DNA from: Fen-1038 sp042408355
GTDB taxonomy: Bacteria > Chloroflexota > Anaerolineae > Anaerolineales > Villigracilaceae
Length of the DNA: 35,100 bases
Direction of reading: 5' to 3'
Assembly: GCA_042408355.1 (NCBI GenBank)
Contig: JBHORD010000173.1
Location: forward strand, 1 to 35,100
Translations under genes and position numbers: made by a program
Shown: positions 1-6,623 of the stretch, in pieces
How the letters are laid out: each line of letters opens with the position of its first letter
How positions within the stretch are numbered: position 1 is the stretch's first letter
The notes under the pieces: model-generated
The model's database searches: none
The model's input: only the letters and a program-made list of their open reading frames with translations
Told to the model about the DNA's origin: nothing

Positions 1-22
1 CCAACTATTCACTAATAACTGA

Positions 23-1204
23 TCACTGCCTTTCCGCCCATTCCAAAATCCTTCTGAATCCCGCTTCCACATCTTCATCCGGTGCGGCAATCGTCATGCG
101 GGCAAAGCCCTCCCCTTGCTCTCCAAACGCAGAGCCGGGCACAAGCGCGACGCCGACTTCTTCCAAAATCCGTTCGCAAATTTCAGATGATGTCATTCTC
201 AATGGACGAAAATCAAGAAAGAAATAGAAAGCGCCCATGGGCGGCGTGACAAGCACTTTATCACTTTCCATTTCGCGCGCAATTCTCAAAACCAATTCGC
301 GGCGGCGAGCATACGCGGAGCGCATTTGTTCCGTGAATTGTTGAACCGCCTCATCGGTCAAGGCGAATGCCGCCGCTTTCTGAATAAAAGGTGCGACGCA
401 CGTAATCGAATTCTGCCCGGCTTTGAGCGCGTTCTCGATCACCGGAGCAGGCGCGGCTAAATAGCCGACGCGCCAGCCGGTCATCGCATACGACTTGGAG
501 AGGCTGTTGACGATCAGTGTCCGCGGTTTGGCGCCGTCAATCGCCGCGGCGGAAGTCGGCTTCTCATCGTAATACAAACTTCCATACACTTCATCGCTCA
601 CAATCCAAAGATGATGAGCAGATGCAAAGTCCTGTAATTTTTCCAGATATTCCCGTGTGGGATATGCGCCGGTTGGATTCGACGGATAGTTCAAAACAAT
701 CACGCGCGCGCGCGGCGTGAGCGCCTTTTCCCATGATTCAAAAAATGGAATGAAACCGTTTTCCGCGGGCGCTGGAACTCGAATGACGTTTCCGCGCAGC
801 ATGATCGCCATGTTGGCATGCGTGGCCCATGACGGATCGGGAATCAAAACGTCATCGCCGGGATTCAAAATGGATTGCATCGCGGTGTAATACGCATGGA
901 TGCCGCCGTGCGTAATCAAAATTTCGGATTGCGGATCGCAGGTCAGGCCCTCGTCGCGATTCAGCCTGGTTGCCACCGCCCGCCTCAAGTCCAGAAAGCC
1001 GCGGGATGGGCCGTAATGAGTCAGCCCATCCTTCATCGCCTGCAAAGCCGCGTCCATCACGGATGGCGGCGTCGCAAAATCCGGATCGCCGACTTGCAGG
1101 CTGATGATTTTGCGTCCGCTGGCTTTGAGTTCGAGGACGCGGTCGTTCATCCCGACCGTCGCGGATTGGCGAATCAAATCCAATTGATGATTTAGAGTCA
1201 ACAT
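23..1204 (-). CDS. Class I/II PLP-dependent aminotransferase (aspartate aminotransferase-like)
   Basis: The 393-residue protein has the full fold-type I aminotransferase pattern. NYPSNPTGA (about residues 172-180) holds the Asn and Pro that contact the cofactor ring. SDEVYGSLYYD (203-213) carries the Asp and Tyr that bind PLP. SLSKSYAMTGWRVGY (234-248) holds the Schiff-base lysine, K237, and the phosphate-binding Arg. Length is normal for the family. The ATG at 1204 is preceded by AAGGA at good spacing. Family members transfer amino groups between amino acids and 2-oxo acids in the cytoplasm; the exact substrate (aspartate, alanine, aromatic or other) cannot be read from sequence. It lies downstream of, and is separated by a terminator from, the secreted-protein gene on the same strand, so it is probably transcribed on its own. 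Confidence 0.9.
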   Translation of the reverse strand: MLTLNHQLDLIRQSATVGMNDRVLELKASGRKIISLQVGDPDFATPPSVMDAALQAMKDGLTHYGPSRGFLDLRRAVATRLNRDEGLTCDPQSEILITHGGIHAYYTAMQSILNPGDDVLIPDPSWATHANMAIMLRGNVIRVPAPAENGFIPFFESWEKALTPRARVIVLNYPSNPTGAYPTREYLEKLQDFASAHHLWIVSDEVYGSLYYDEKPTSAAAIDGAKPRTLIVNSLSKSYAMTGWRVGYLAAPAPVIENALKAGQNSITCVAPFIQKAAAFALTDEAVQQFTEQMRSAYARRRELVLRIAREMESDKVLVTPPMGAFYFFLDFRPLRMTSSEICERILEEVGVALVPGSAFGEQGEGFARMTIAAPDEDVEAGFRRILEWAERQ

Positions 1205-1269
1205 CGCTCATCCTTCACGATAAGAATGGGCGTGAGTGTATCAAGAGATTTAATGAAACGTCAACCCGA

Positions 1270-1303
1270 TCCCAAAAAGAAGGCTCCTGCAATTGCAGGA
1301 GCC
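1270..1303 (-). terminator. Rho-independent terminator of the TQD-repeat protein gene
   Basis: A perfect 22-nt palindrome (1282-1303, 11-bp arms starting GGCTCCTGCAA) lies eight bases after the stop codon at 1311. Read on the minus strand it is followed by TTCTTTTT. This is a standard intrinsic terminator. Confidence 0.85.
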
Positions 1304-1310
1304 TGTGGGC

Positions 1311-1781
1311 TTACGGCTTGCGCGGTCCGCCGTTTTGATTCTGCGCGGCTGAACCCTGTGGACTGGGAATGCAGTCTTCTGTATGAAGCCTGTCTTGTGT
1401 CTGCAGGTGAATCTGATCTTGGGTCTGATCGCGGTCTTGTGTTTGCAGGTGAATCCGATCCTGAGTCTGATCGCAAAGCTGATCGCCAAACGTTGTTACG
1501 CTTGGGTCCAGCGTCTGACAGGTTTGGAGTCTATCCTGAGTTTGCAATCGGAGCTGATCTTGATTCTGCTGGCCGGGTGCAAATTGCGTTGATCCGTTCA
1601 TCGCCTGCGTTTGAACCTGTTCGCGCGCCTGAAACATGAACTGAAACGGCTCGCCCCACGCTTTCAAAGCGTAAAGCGGTTCGCCTGCCTGACTGTTTTG
1701 TGCAGCCACGACAGTCACTCCCACCGCTCCGAACAGCAAAGTCAGCACAGAGCTGGCTACAAAAAGCATTTTCAACATCAT
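1311..1781 (-). CDS. Secreted Gln-rich protein with TQD repeats, unknown function
   Basis: The 156-residue protein starts with a clear signal peptide (hydrophobic 4-25, likely cleavage after VVA-A near residue 27), so it should be exported. The segment GEPLYALKAWGEPFQF (33-48) resembles the short Gly-x-x-LY-x-x-K motif of DUF5667-like secreted proteins often encoded near ECF sigma factors; this is only a weak resemblance. The rest is low complexity, rich in Gln, Asp and Thr, with two copies of a 14-residue unit of the form QTQDxIHLQTQDRx (105-132) and a degenerate earlier copy (74-87). Two cysteines (C89, C103) lie between the repeats and a third (C137) after them. AAAGGAG precedes the ATG, and a strong terminator follows. 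It is divergent from the 4Fe-4S gene. I do not recognise a function. Confidence 0.75.
   Translation of the reverse strand: MMLKMLFVASSVLTLLFGAVGVTVVAAQNSQAGEPLYALKAWGEPFQFMFQAREQVQTQAMNGSTQFAPGQQNQDQLRLQTQDRLQTCQTLDPSVTTFGDQLCDQTQDRIHLQTQDRDQTQDQIHLQTQDRLHTEDCIPSPQGSAAQNQNGGPRKP
1386..1469 (-). repeat. Two tandem 42-bp coding repeats in the TQD protein
   Basis: Residues 105-118 and 119-132 of the protein are two near-identical 14-residue units encoded by consecutive 42-bp stretches. A third, diverged copy lies at residues 74-87. Confidence 0.75.
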
Positions 1782-1933
1782 TTTCTCCTTTTACTGGTCT
1801 GATGAAGGCCTTCGTTTATCTAATCGCCGTACAACCAAAAAAGTTACGCTTCTTCATAAATTCTTTACACAGACTTTAAACTCACTTGATGATGGCTTGC
1901 TATCATGCCGGCATCTTCTTTTGGGAGTTTGTC

Positions 1934-2848
1934 ATGAACGCGCAAACATTGTCCACAAGTCAAAGCCGCATCAAGCCGAGAATCAAAGGTGTCCGAGCGT
2001 TATGGTCACATCACAACTTCCGCCGCCTTGTGCAATCGAGCGTCGCTGCCTTCATTTTGTATCTGGTCATCGTCCATGTAATCGCAGGCGAAAGCGCGAC
2101 CAGCACAGTCGCATCGGCGGAAGCCTTTTGTCCATTTGGCGGACTGGAAACGCTCTACCGATATTTCGCGGCTGGCGGCACATTCGTTTCGCACACACAT
2201 CTTTCGAATCTGGTAATCGCCGCCGCGGCACTGATCACTGCCCTGCTGTTGCGGTCCGCGTTCTGCGGATGGATTTGTCCGCTGGGATTTCTTCAGGACA
2301 TGATTCATTCGTTCAGCGCGTGGACGCAAAAGCGGTTTGTGCCTTTCCGAAAATTTATCCGCACGTTGACTCAACGCGGCCAACCAGCGTGGAATTTCCT
2401 CGATAAATATTTACGACTGGTCAAGTATGGCGTGTTGATCTGGTCAATCACAGGCGCGGCGATTTACGGTGTGATGGTTTTCCGCGACTATGATCCGTGG
2501 TCGGCGCTGATCAACATCACCGAATGGACGCTCGCTCCGGGCCTCATCGTTCTTGCCCTGACTTTGACCGGCTCGCTGTTCGTGGAGCGTCCGTGGTGCC
2601 GATACGCTTGTCCGCTCGGCGCGGCCAGCGGATTGCTTGGAAGGTTGAGTCCTGTTTATCTCAAGCGCGAGGCGGACGCCTGCACAACATGCAAGCTCTG
2701 CACGAAAGCCTGCCCAATGGGATTGCAAGTTCACACGGCAACAACCATCACCAGCGTGGATTGCATCAGTTGTCTCGAATGTGTGGCTGTATGTCCGCGC
2801 GAGGGCGCGATGGAAGTCAAAGCCGGTGTTCCATTATTAGCAAAATGA
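1934..2848 (+). CDS. Membrane 4Fe-4S protein of the NapH/MauN type
   Basis: This 304-residue protein has about five hydrophobic segments and the cysteine pattern of NapH/MauN/NosR-type quinol-oxidising membrane ferredoxins. CGWICP (C111, C115) and CRYACP (C222, C226) are the two membrane-proximal CxxxCP motifs of this family. They are followed by two ferredoxin clusters: C250-x2-C253-x2-C256-x3-CP (C260) and C277-x2-C280-x2-C283-x3-CP (C287). AFCPFGG (65-70) is also typical. The family passes electrons between the quinone pool and periplasmic or membrane partners. I chose the ATG at 1934 over one 48 bases upstream because GGGAG sits just before it and the family starts there. A small anchored protein follows 11 bases later, probably its partner. 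No periplasmic nitrate or nitrous oxide reductase is in the window, so the electron acceptor is unknown. Confidence 0.85.
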   Translation: MNAQTLSTSQSRIKPRIKGVRALWSHHNFRRLVQSSVAAFILYLVIVHVIAGESATSTVASAEAFCPFGGLETLYRYFAAGGTFVSHTHLSNLVIAAAALITALLLRSAFCGWICPLGFLQDMIHSFSAWTQKRFVPFRKFIRTLTQRGQPAWNFLDKYLRLVKYGVLIWSITGAAIYGVMVFRDYDPWSALINITEWTLAPGLIVLALTLTGSLFVERPWCRYACPLGAASGLLGRLSPVYLKREADACTTCKLCTKACPMGLQVHTATTITSVDCISCLECVAVCPREGAMEVKAGVPLLAK

Positions 2849-2859
2849 GGAGATAGAAA

Positions 2860-3186
2860 ATGAAAATCAATCCGTTGGTTTATGGCGTGATTGTATTGAC
2901 GGTTTTTCTTGGAATCATTTTCAGCGCACAAGGACTCGGTTTTTGGAGCACATCCGGCAAAGTGGATTCGTCGGGCCAAACCATCCAGCCATCCGCCGCA
3001 GATGTGAACACGATCAAAGGTTGGATGACGCTGGAACAAGTTTCGACAACGTTCAATGTCCCAGTATCTGAAATTCTTTCTGCATTTGATTTGCCTGCGG
3101 ATACACCAGCATCCACAGCGTTGAAGGATTTGGAAAGTGATAGATTTGATGTCGCCGCTTTGCGAACGTGGTTAAGCGAGAGATAG
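2860..3186 (+). CDS. Small N-terminally anchored protein, partner of the 4Fe-4S membrane protein
   Basis: The 108-residue protein has one hydrophobic segment (5-24) that could be a signal anchor, and then a soluble helical region with the pattern MTLEQVSTTFNVPVSEILSAF and DLPADTPASTALKDLE. This pattern is known to me from short domains that occur next to, or fused to, NapH-like ferredoxins; it looks like a small helix-turn-helix-like fold, but I know of no assigned biochemical role. GGAG lies upstream of the ATG. It is 11 bases from the preceding gene and is followed by an intrinsic terminator, so the two genes form a closed two-gene unit. Confidence 0.7.
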   Translation: MKINPLVYGVIVLTVFLGIIFSAQGLGFWSTSGKVDSSGQTIQPSAADVNTIKGWMTLEQVSTTFNVPVSEILSAFDLPADTPASTALKDLESDRFDVAALRTWLSER

Positions 3187-3202
3187 TGGTTATAAAACCA
3201 AT

Positions 3203-3240
3203 CAGCCCCCGCGATGAAATTCGACGGAGGCTGTTTTGTT
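3203..3240 (+). terminator. Intrinsic terminator after the 4Fe-4S gene pair
   Basis: An imperfect hairpin, CAGCC at 3203 pairing with GGCTG ending at 3233, is followed by TTTTGTT. It sits 16 bases after the stop codon of the small anchored protein. Confidence 0.65.
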
Positions 3241-3269
3241 GATTCAGGAAAAGCAACAGTTGAGAAAAG

Positions 3270-3533
3270 CTATTGGGATTTCGGTTTCAGGTAATCGTCC
3301 AGATTGAGGCGCTTGAAGAGGCGCTCACGCACATCGTCGGGTACGGGAACCGCCTCGGCCGGGGATTGAACGAGGTCAATCGTCCGCCTGGTGGTGTTCA
3401 ATACGACGCGGCAGTTATTGCATCCGGCAAGATGTTTTTCGATCTCGCGGCAAAGTTCGGGGCTCAGTTCGCCGTCAATGTATTCGGACAACGAACCAAG
3501 TAAAGTTTCGCAGTTCACATAATTATGATCCAT
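3270..3533 (-). CDS. Zinc-finger anti-sigma factor
   Basis: The 87-residue protein has the zf-HC2 (ZAS) pattern: C8 near the start, then H34-x3-C38-x2-C41 in KHLAGCNNCR. It also has the typical LSEYIDGELSPE stretch. ZAS proteins hold an ECF sigma factor inactive; in several characterised cases thiol oxidation releases zinc and the sigma factor. No membrane segment is visible, so this is a soluble type, which fits sensing of cytoplasmic redox state. The chosen ATG at 3533 lies inside the end of the sigma gene (11-bp overlap), indicating translational coupling. A longer in-frame start at 3566 would add an unrelated 11 residues. The neighbourhood of thiol-redox genes supports the redox-sensor idea, but that is inference. 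Confidence 0.85.
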   Translation of the reverse strand: MDHNYVNCETLLGSLSEYIDGELSPELCREIEKHLAGCNNCRVVLNTTRRTIDLVQSPAEAVPVPDDVRERLFKRLNLDDYLKPKSQ

Positions 3534-4137
3534 TATTTTTGTCCTCACGAATAAGCCGTTCCGCATAATAAGCAGACAATCTTTCTCGCAGATGCAAACG
3601 GGCGCGCAGCAATCGGGTTTTGACGTTGGTCGCGGTCAATCCAAGCGCATCTGCAGTTTCCTTGATTGAGAGACCTTCGACGTCGCGCATGATGAAAACC
3701 ATCCGCAAATTTTGCGGCAATGTTTGGATGGCTTCCTCGAGCGCCTTTTTTCCTTCCTCCGAAAGCAACTCCTCTTCCGGCAGACTGCTCCAATCCACAA
3801 AATAAGACGGCGTTAATTCAGTTTCCGGATCGTCCGCCTGCAGGTCTTCGATGTTGACTTCCGGCTTCTTGCGCCGGATGAACATCAACGCTTCATTGGC
3901 GGCAATGCGATACAACCAGGTGGCGAGGCTTGAGCGTCCTTCAAATTCGGATAAATGCGTGAGCGCATTCATGAACGTATTCTGAAGCACATCCTCGGCG
4001 TCCTGTGGATTGCCGAGCATCCGCAAGCCCAGGCGGTAGACCGGAGCAGAAAATTCGTCCACCATGCGGGCGATTTCGGCGCGGTCGCCGGCGCGAAGCT
4101 TTTCGAGCGATAGTTCCTGCGATGTCGGATTAACCAT
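3523..4137 (-). CDS. ECF (extracytoplasmic function) RNA polymerase sigma factor
   Basis: The 204-residue protein has sigma region 2 (about 25-92, with DAEDVLQNTFMNAL and the WLYRIAANEALMFIRRKK recognition segment) and region 4 (about 133-186, LPQNLRMVFIMRDVEGLS, then the helix-turn-helix ETADALGLTATNVKTRLLRA). Between them is an acidic linker of roughly 40 residues. There is no region 1 or 3, as expected for an ECF factor. It directs RNA polymerase to its own promoter set. It overlaps the zinc anti-sigma gene downstream and is divergent from the OsmC-oxidoreductase operon, with a palindrome shared with a second redox promoter between them. Its regulon probably includes these thiol genes, but the sequence alone cannot show that. 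Confidence 0.92.
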   Translation of the reverse strand: MVNPTSQELSLEKLRAGDRAEIARMVDEFSAPVYRLGLRMLGNPQDAEDVLQNTFMNALTHLSEFEGRSSLATWLYRIAANEALMFIRRKKPEVNIEDLQADDPETELTPSYFVDWSSLPEEELLSEEGKKALEEAIQTLPQNLRMVFIMRDVEGLSIKETADALGLTATNVKTRLLRARLHLRERLSAYYAERLIREDKNNGS

Positions 4138-4190
4138 TAGATGAATTCAACCTTCAAAAGTTACAGGGGCAAAGTATACATCATAGCAGA

Positions 4191-4213
4191 GAAAAACTGC
4201 CTGCAACTTTTTC
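4191..4213. promoter_or_regulatory. Imperfect palindrome between the ECF sigma and osmC genes
   Basis: The 23-bp segment starts GAAAAACTGCC and ends GCAACTTTTTC, so its outer arms are inverted repeats. It contains the word AAAAAGTTGCA on the minus strand. The same word forms a perfect palindrome at 7210-7229 in the other divergent redox promoter. This suggests a shared operator or promoter element. Downstream on the minus strand a TATGAT lies 15 bases from TTGCAG, a poor but possible promoter. Confidence 0.5.
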
Positions 4214-4279
4214 AGATGGCCCGCATCAAAACGATGTGGAGCAAAATTATATGACACAAAAAGGAGCATTAGATTAAAA

Positions 4280-4684
4280 ATGGAAATGCTTATTGACTTC
4301 CCCGGCGGCTCGCGCGTGGACGCTCACTTTGGCGGGTTCACCGTTCCGACCGATCAGCCGCCCGCCGCCAGCGCGCCGACGCCTTTCGCCGTTTTTCTTG
4401 CCTCCATCGGAACCTGCGCGGGAATTTACGTTTTGGGTTTTTGCCGTCAGCGCGGCCTGCCTGTTGACAACATTCGAATCATCCAGCGCATTCACGCCAA
4501 CCCGTTCAACGGCATGGTGGAAACGATTGACCTTGAGATTCAAGTCCCGCCGACCTTCCCGGAAAAATACCGCGACTCGCTCATCCGCTCGGCGGAATTG
4601 TGCGCGGTGAAGAAGCATCTTGAGAATCCGCCGCAGTTCAACATCACGACTCAAGTCGTCGCGCCTGTGGCAAGCGGCAGTTAG
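4280..4684 (+). CDS. OsmC/Ohr-family protein
   Basis: The 134-residue protein matches the OsmC fold pattern: an N-terminal strand pair with GGFTVPTDQP (18-27), the first helix with the reactive cysteine in ASIGTCAGIYVLGFC (C46, C55), and a second conserved cysteine in SAELCAVKKHLENPP (C108). Characterised OsmC/Ohr proteins reduce organic hydroperoxides with a cysteine pair; C46 and C108 are the likely pair here. This is the shorter, YhfA-like type, whose physiological substrate is less certain. It heads an operon: the selenoprotein-like oxidoreductase starts 8 bases later and the TlpA-like gene after that. AAAAAGGAG lies upstream, but about 13 bases from the ATG, which is rather far. Confidence 0.85.
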   Translation: MEMLIDFPGGSRVDAHFGGFTVPTDQPPAASAPTPFAVFLASIGTCAGIYVLGFCRQRGLPVDNIRIIQRIHANPFNGMVETIDLEIQVPPTFPEKYRDSLIRSAELCAVKKHLENPPQFNITTQVVAPVASGS

Positions 4685-4692
4685 GAATCTGC

Positions 4693-5361
4693 ATGGAAAA
4701 ACTTCTCGATAAACAAATTGTGGATCAAATCGCCGAGGCTTTCGCTCAATTGAAAGAGCCGGTGGAAATTCTCTTTTTCGGCTCGAATCGAGATTGTGAA
4801 TACTGCGCCGAAATCCAACAGCTTCTGGAAGAAGTCGCGGCCATCCACGACAAAATCAGTTTGAAGATCTACGATTTTCAAGCCGATAAAAATGTGGCCG
4901 ACCAATATAACGTTGACAAATATCCGGCCATTGTGATCGCCGCCAAAGATGGAGAGCAAATTTCGAATCTTGGAGTTCAATTTTCGGGCATCCCCTCGGG
5001 ACACGAATTTGCCACGCTCATCAATGACATCATAATGGTATCGAACCGCGACTCCGGCCTCAGCCCGGCGGCGCGCGAGTTTCTGAGAAATCTGAATAAG
5101 CCGCTGCTTCTTCAAGTTTTCGTAACGCCCACCTGACCATACTGTCCACGAGCCGTGTTGCTCGCACATCAAATGGCCATGGAAAACCCGGCGATGATTC
5201 GCGCCGAAGGCATCGAGGCCACCGAATTCCCGGAACTGGCGCAACAGTTTTACGTCAGCGGCGTGCCGCAGACCGTGATCAATTCGGGCGCCAAAATGGT
5301 GGTCGGCGCGGTGCCGGAGCAAAGTTTGCTGGCAGAAATCAAACGCGCACTTCAGAATTGA
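4693..5361 (+). CDS. Two-domain glutaredoxin-like protein disulfide oxidoreductase, probable selenoprotein (TGA = Sec148)
   Basis: Read through an in-frame TGA at 5134-5136, this is a 222-residue PDO-type protein with two thioredoxin folds. The first carries CEYC (C35, C38). The second carries FVTPT-U-PYC-PRAV, so the TGA codon (148) replaces the first Cys of a CPYC site and C151 remains. Strong similarity to PDO proteins continues after the TGA: AHQMAMEN, the cis-Pro loop SGVPQTV, and a C-terminal helix. Without readthrough the second domain is lost and its remainder would lack its active site. Two features argue for selenocysteine: the stop falls exactly at a redox cysteine, and a hairpin of SECIS geometry begins right after it. 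The family passes electrons to protein disulfides or peroxidases; the OsmC protein beside it is a plausible client. A TGC-to-TGA error or recent pseudogene is the alternative. No sel genes lie in the window. Confidence 0.85.
5137..5176 (+). promoter_or_regulatory. Candidate bacterial SECIS element
   Basis: Directly after the TGA the RNA can fold as CCAT(5137-5140)/ATGG(5173-5176), TGT(5143-5145)/ACA(5166-5168) and an upper stem CGAGC(5149-5153)/GCTCG(5160-5164), with a six-base apical loop CGTGTT (5154-5159). The loop begins 17 bases after the TGA and has G as its second base. Both agree with the published description of bacterial SECIS elements, which SelB binds to deliver Sec-tRNA. The pairing is hand-drawn. 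Confidence 0.65.
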
Positions 5362-5385
5362 GTTTGATCCATCGGCAGGTTCAAA

Positions 5386-5964
5386 ATGAGCAAGCGTCGA
5401 AGAAGACAAAAGGATAACAGCGGTTTGTTCGCGATGGGCATCGGTCTGATTCTGGTCGGCGTGGCGCTGTTGATCTTTTGGCCCAAACCAGGTTCCGCGT
5501 CAGGTTCTGTCCCATCTGCTGACGAGATGTCGGTTGTGCCGGCCGCAGTCAACTACGCGGCTCCGCAACTTACTCTGCAAAACATAAACGGGGGGGCCGA
5601 GTCGCTCTCCGATTTTCGGCAGGATGTGTTGCTGGTGAACAATTGGGCGACATGGTGTCCGCCATGCAAAGCGGAAATGCCCACCCTCGAAGCTTATTAC
5701 GAAGCGCACGCGGCAGAAGGCTTTATGATCGTGGCCATCGAAGCCGGAGAGCCAAAGGACGCCGTGTCGCAATTCGCGCAGAGTTATGGATTGAAATTCC
5801 ACGTTTGGGTGGATCCGCAAAACGCGTCGTTGTCTGTGTTCCGCAATCAAAATCTTCCCAACTCGTATGTGATTGACCGGACGGGGACGGTGCGCTATGC
5901 GTGGACGGGCGCAATCAGCCGCGCCATGCTCGAAAAATATGTGACGCCGCTGTTGACGCAATAA
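5386..5964 (+). CDS. Membrane-anchored TlpA/ResA-type thioredoxin
   Basis: The 192-residue protein has a basic N-terminus (SKRRRRQKD), a single membrane segment (about 14-32) and then a thioredoxin fold facing outward. The active site is WATWCPPCKAEMP (C91, C94), the CPPC form typical of TlpA/ResA/CcmG-type reductases. These keep exported cysteines, for example in cytochrome c or redox enzymes, reduced. The redoxin core with NINGGAESLSDFR before it and the LPNSYVIDRTG loop (cis-Pro region) after it is complete. It is the last gene of the osmC-oxidoreductase-tlpA operon (24-base gap upstream) and is followed by a strong two-way terminator. No CcdA-like electron donor is in the window. An unusual GGGGGG run lies at about 5590-5595 in the coding sequence. 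Confidence 0.88.
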   Translation: MSKRRRRQKDNSGLFAMGIGLILVGVALLIFWPKPGSASGSVPSADEMSVVPAAVNYAAPQLTLQNINGGAESLSDFRQDVLLVNNWATWCPPCKAEMPTLEAYYEAHAAEGFMIVAIEAGEPKDAVSQFAQSYGLKFHVWVDPQNASLSVFRNQNLPNSYVIDRTGTVRYAWTGAISRAMLEKYVTPLLTQ

Positions 5965-5976
5965 CGATACAAAACA

Positions 5977-6011
5977 AAAGTGCGGATGATTTTTTTCATC
6001 CGCACTTTTTG
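5977..6011. terminator. Bidirectional intrinsic terminator between converging genes
   Basis: AAAAGTGCGGATGA (5977-5990) pairs with TCATCCGCACTTTT, with a T-rich loop between. Both strands show a T-tract, and the element lies between the 3' ends of the TlpA-like gene and the methyltransferase gene. Confidence 0.9.
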
Positions 6012-6018
6012 ATTTTAT

Positions 6019-6594
6019 TTATCGCCGGGCTTCGATCAAATACGCATCGTCGTCCTGCCAGGTTTTCTCAACGGACTGGAAACCGGCTTGACGCAAATAC
6101 CCGCTTACCTGTTCGACGGACAAACGATGATGGCGCGGCGGGCCGCTTTCACCCACCGCGTCAGGGCGCCAGTCGAGAACGGCTGCGGCGCCTTCAGCCT
6201 TGACTACCCTGAAAATTTCTTCTGCCAGCTTTTGCGGCGGGGTCACTTCATGGAAGACAAATGCCGTCCAGATCAAATCGAAGCTGGCATCGGGTAAATC
6301 AATTTTCGGCAATTCGCTCTGTAATAGGTGAACCTGCCTGGGCGGATTGCGTCTGGCAAGCTCATCGAGCATTTCCCGGCTGACGTCCAGCGCCCAAACC
6401 GCGCCCTGCGCGCCGACTTTTTCGGCGAAGGGAAAGGTCCAGAAACCGGGACCCGACCCCAGGTCCAGGACCGAGACACCCGGATGAATGTCAAAGCGGT
6501 TGATAAACGCCGATGGATTCCACCGCGCTTGACGATCCGCGCCCATCAACATATCCATCTTGCGATGGTCAAAACGACGATCATCTAAATTCAT
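6019..6594 (-). CDS. Class I SAM-dependent methyltransferase
   Basis: The 191-residue protein has the Rossmann methyltransferase fold. Motif I is VLDLGSGPGFWT (42-53), the acidic residue binding the SAM ribose is D70 in WALDVS, and motif IV-like FDLIWTAFVFHEV follows with the post-motif ELAEEIFRVVKAEGAAAVLDW. It resembles UbiE/ArsM-like small-molecule methyltransferases, but the N-terminus (RRFDHRKMDMLMGADRQARWNP) is short and the substrate cannot be named. It lies 29 bases downstream of the thioredoxin-DUF2892 gene in the same direction, so they are likely co-transcribed, which hints at a redox or detoxification role without proving it. Confidence 0.85.
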   Translation of the reverse strand: MNLDDRRFDHRKMDMLMGADRQARWNPSAFINRFDIHPGVSVLDLGSGPGFWTFPFAEKVGAQGAVWALDVSREMLDELARRNPPRQVHLLQSELPKIDLPDASFDLIWTAFVFHEVTPPQKLAEEIFRVVKAEGAAAVLDWRPDAVGESGPPRHHRLSVEQVSGYLRQAGFQSVEKTWQDDDAYLIEARR

Positions 6595-6623
6595 AAAAGC
6601 CTCTTCTCCATCCGATAAACACC

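Noticed and set aside
1386..1469. CRISPR-like array from the short repeats
   Set aside because: The units are contiguous coding repeats without spacers.
1226..1639. Plus-strand open frame opposite the TQD-repeat gene
   Set aside because: It mirrors the repeats of the minus-strand gene and crosses that gene's terminator; the minus-strand frame has a ribosome site and signal peptide.
5155..5361. Separate short gene starting at GTG 5155 after the TGA
   Set aside because: It lacks a ribosome site and would begin in the middle of a thioredoxin-fold domain; the upstream frame continues perfectly through the TGA.
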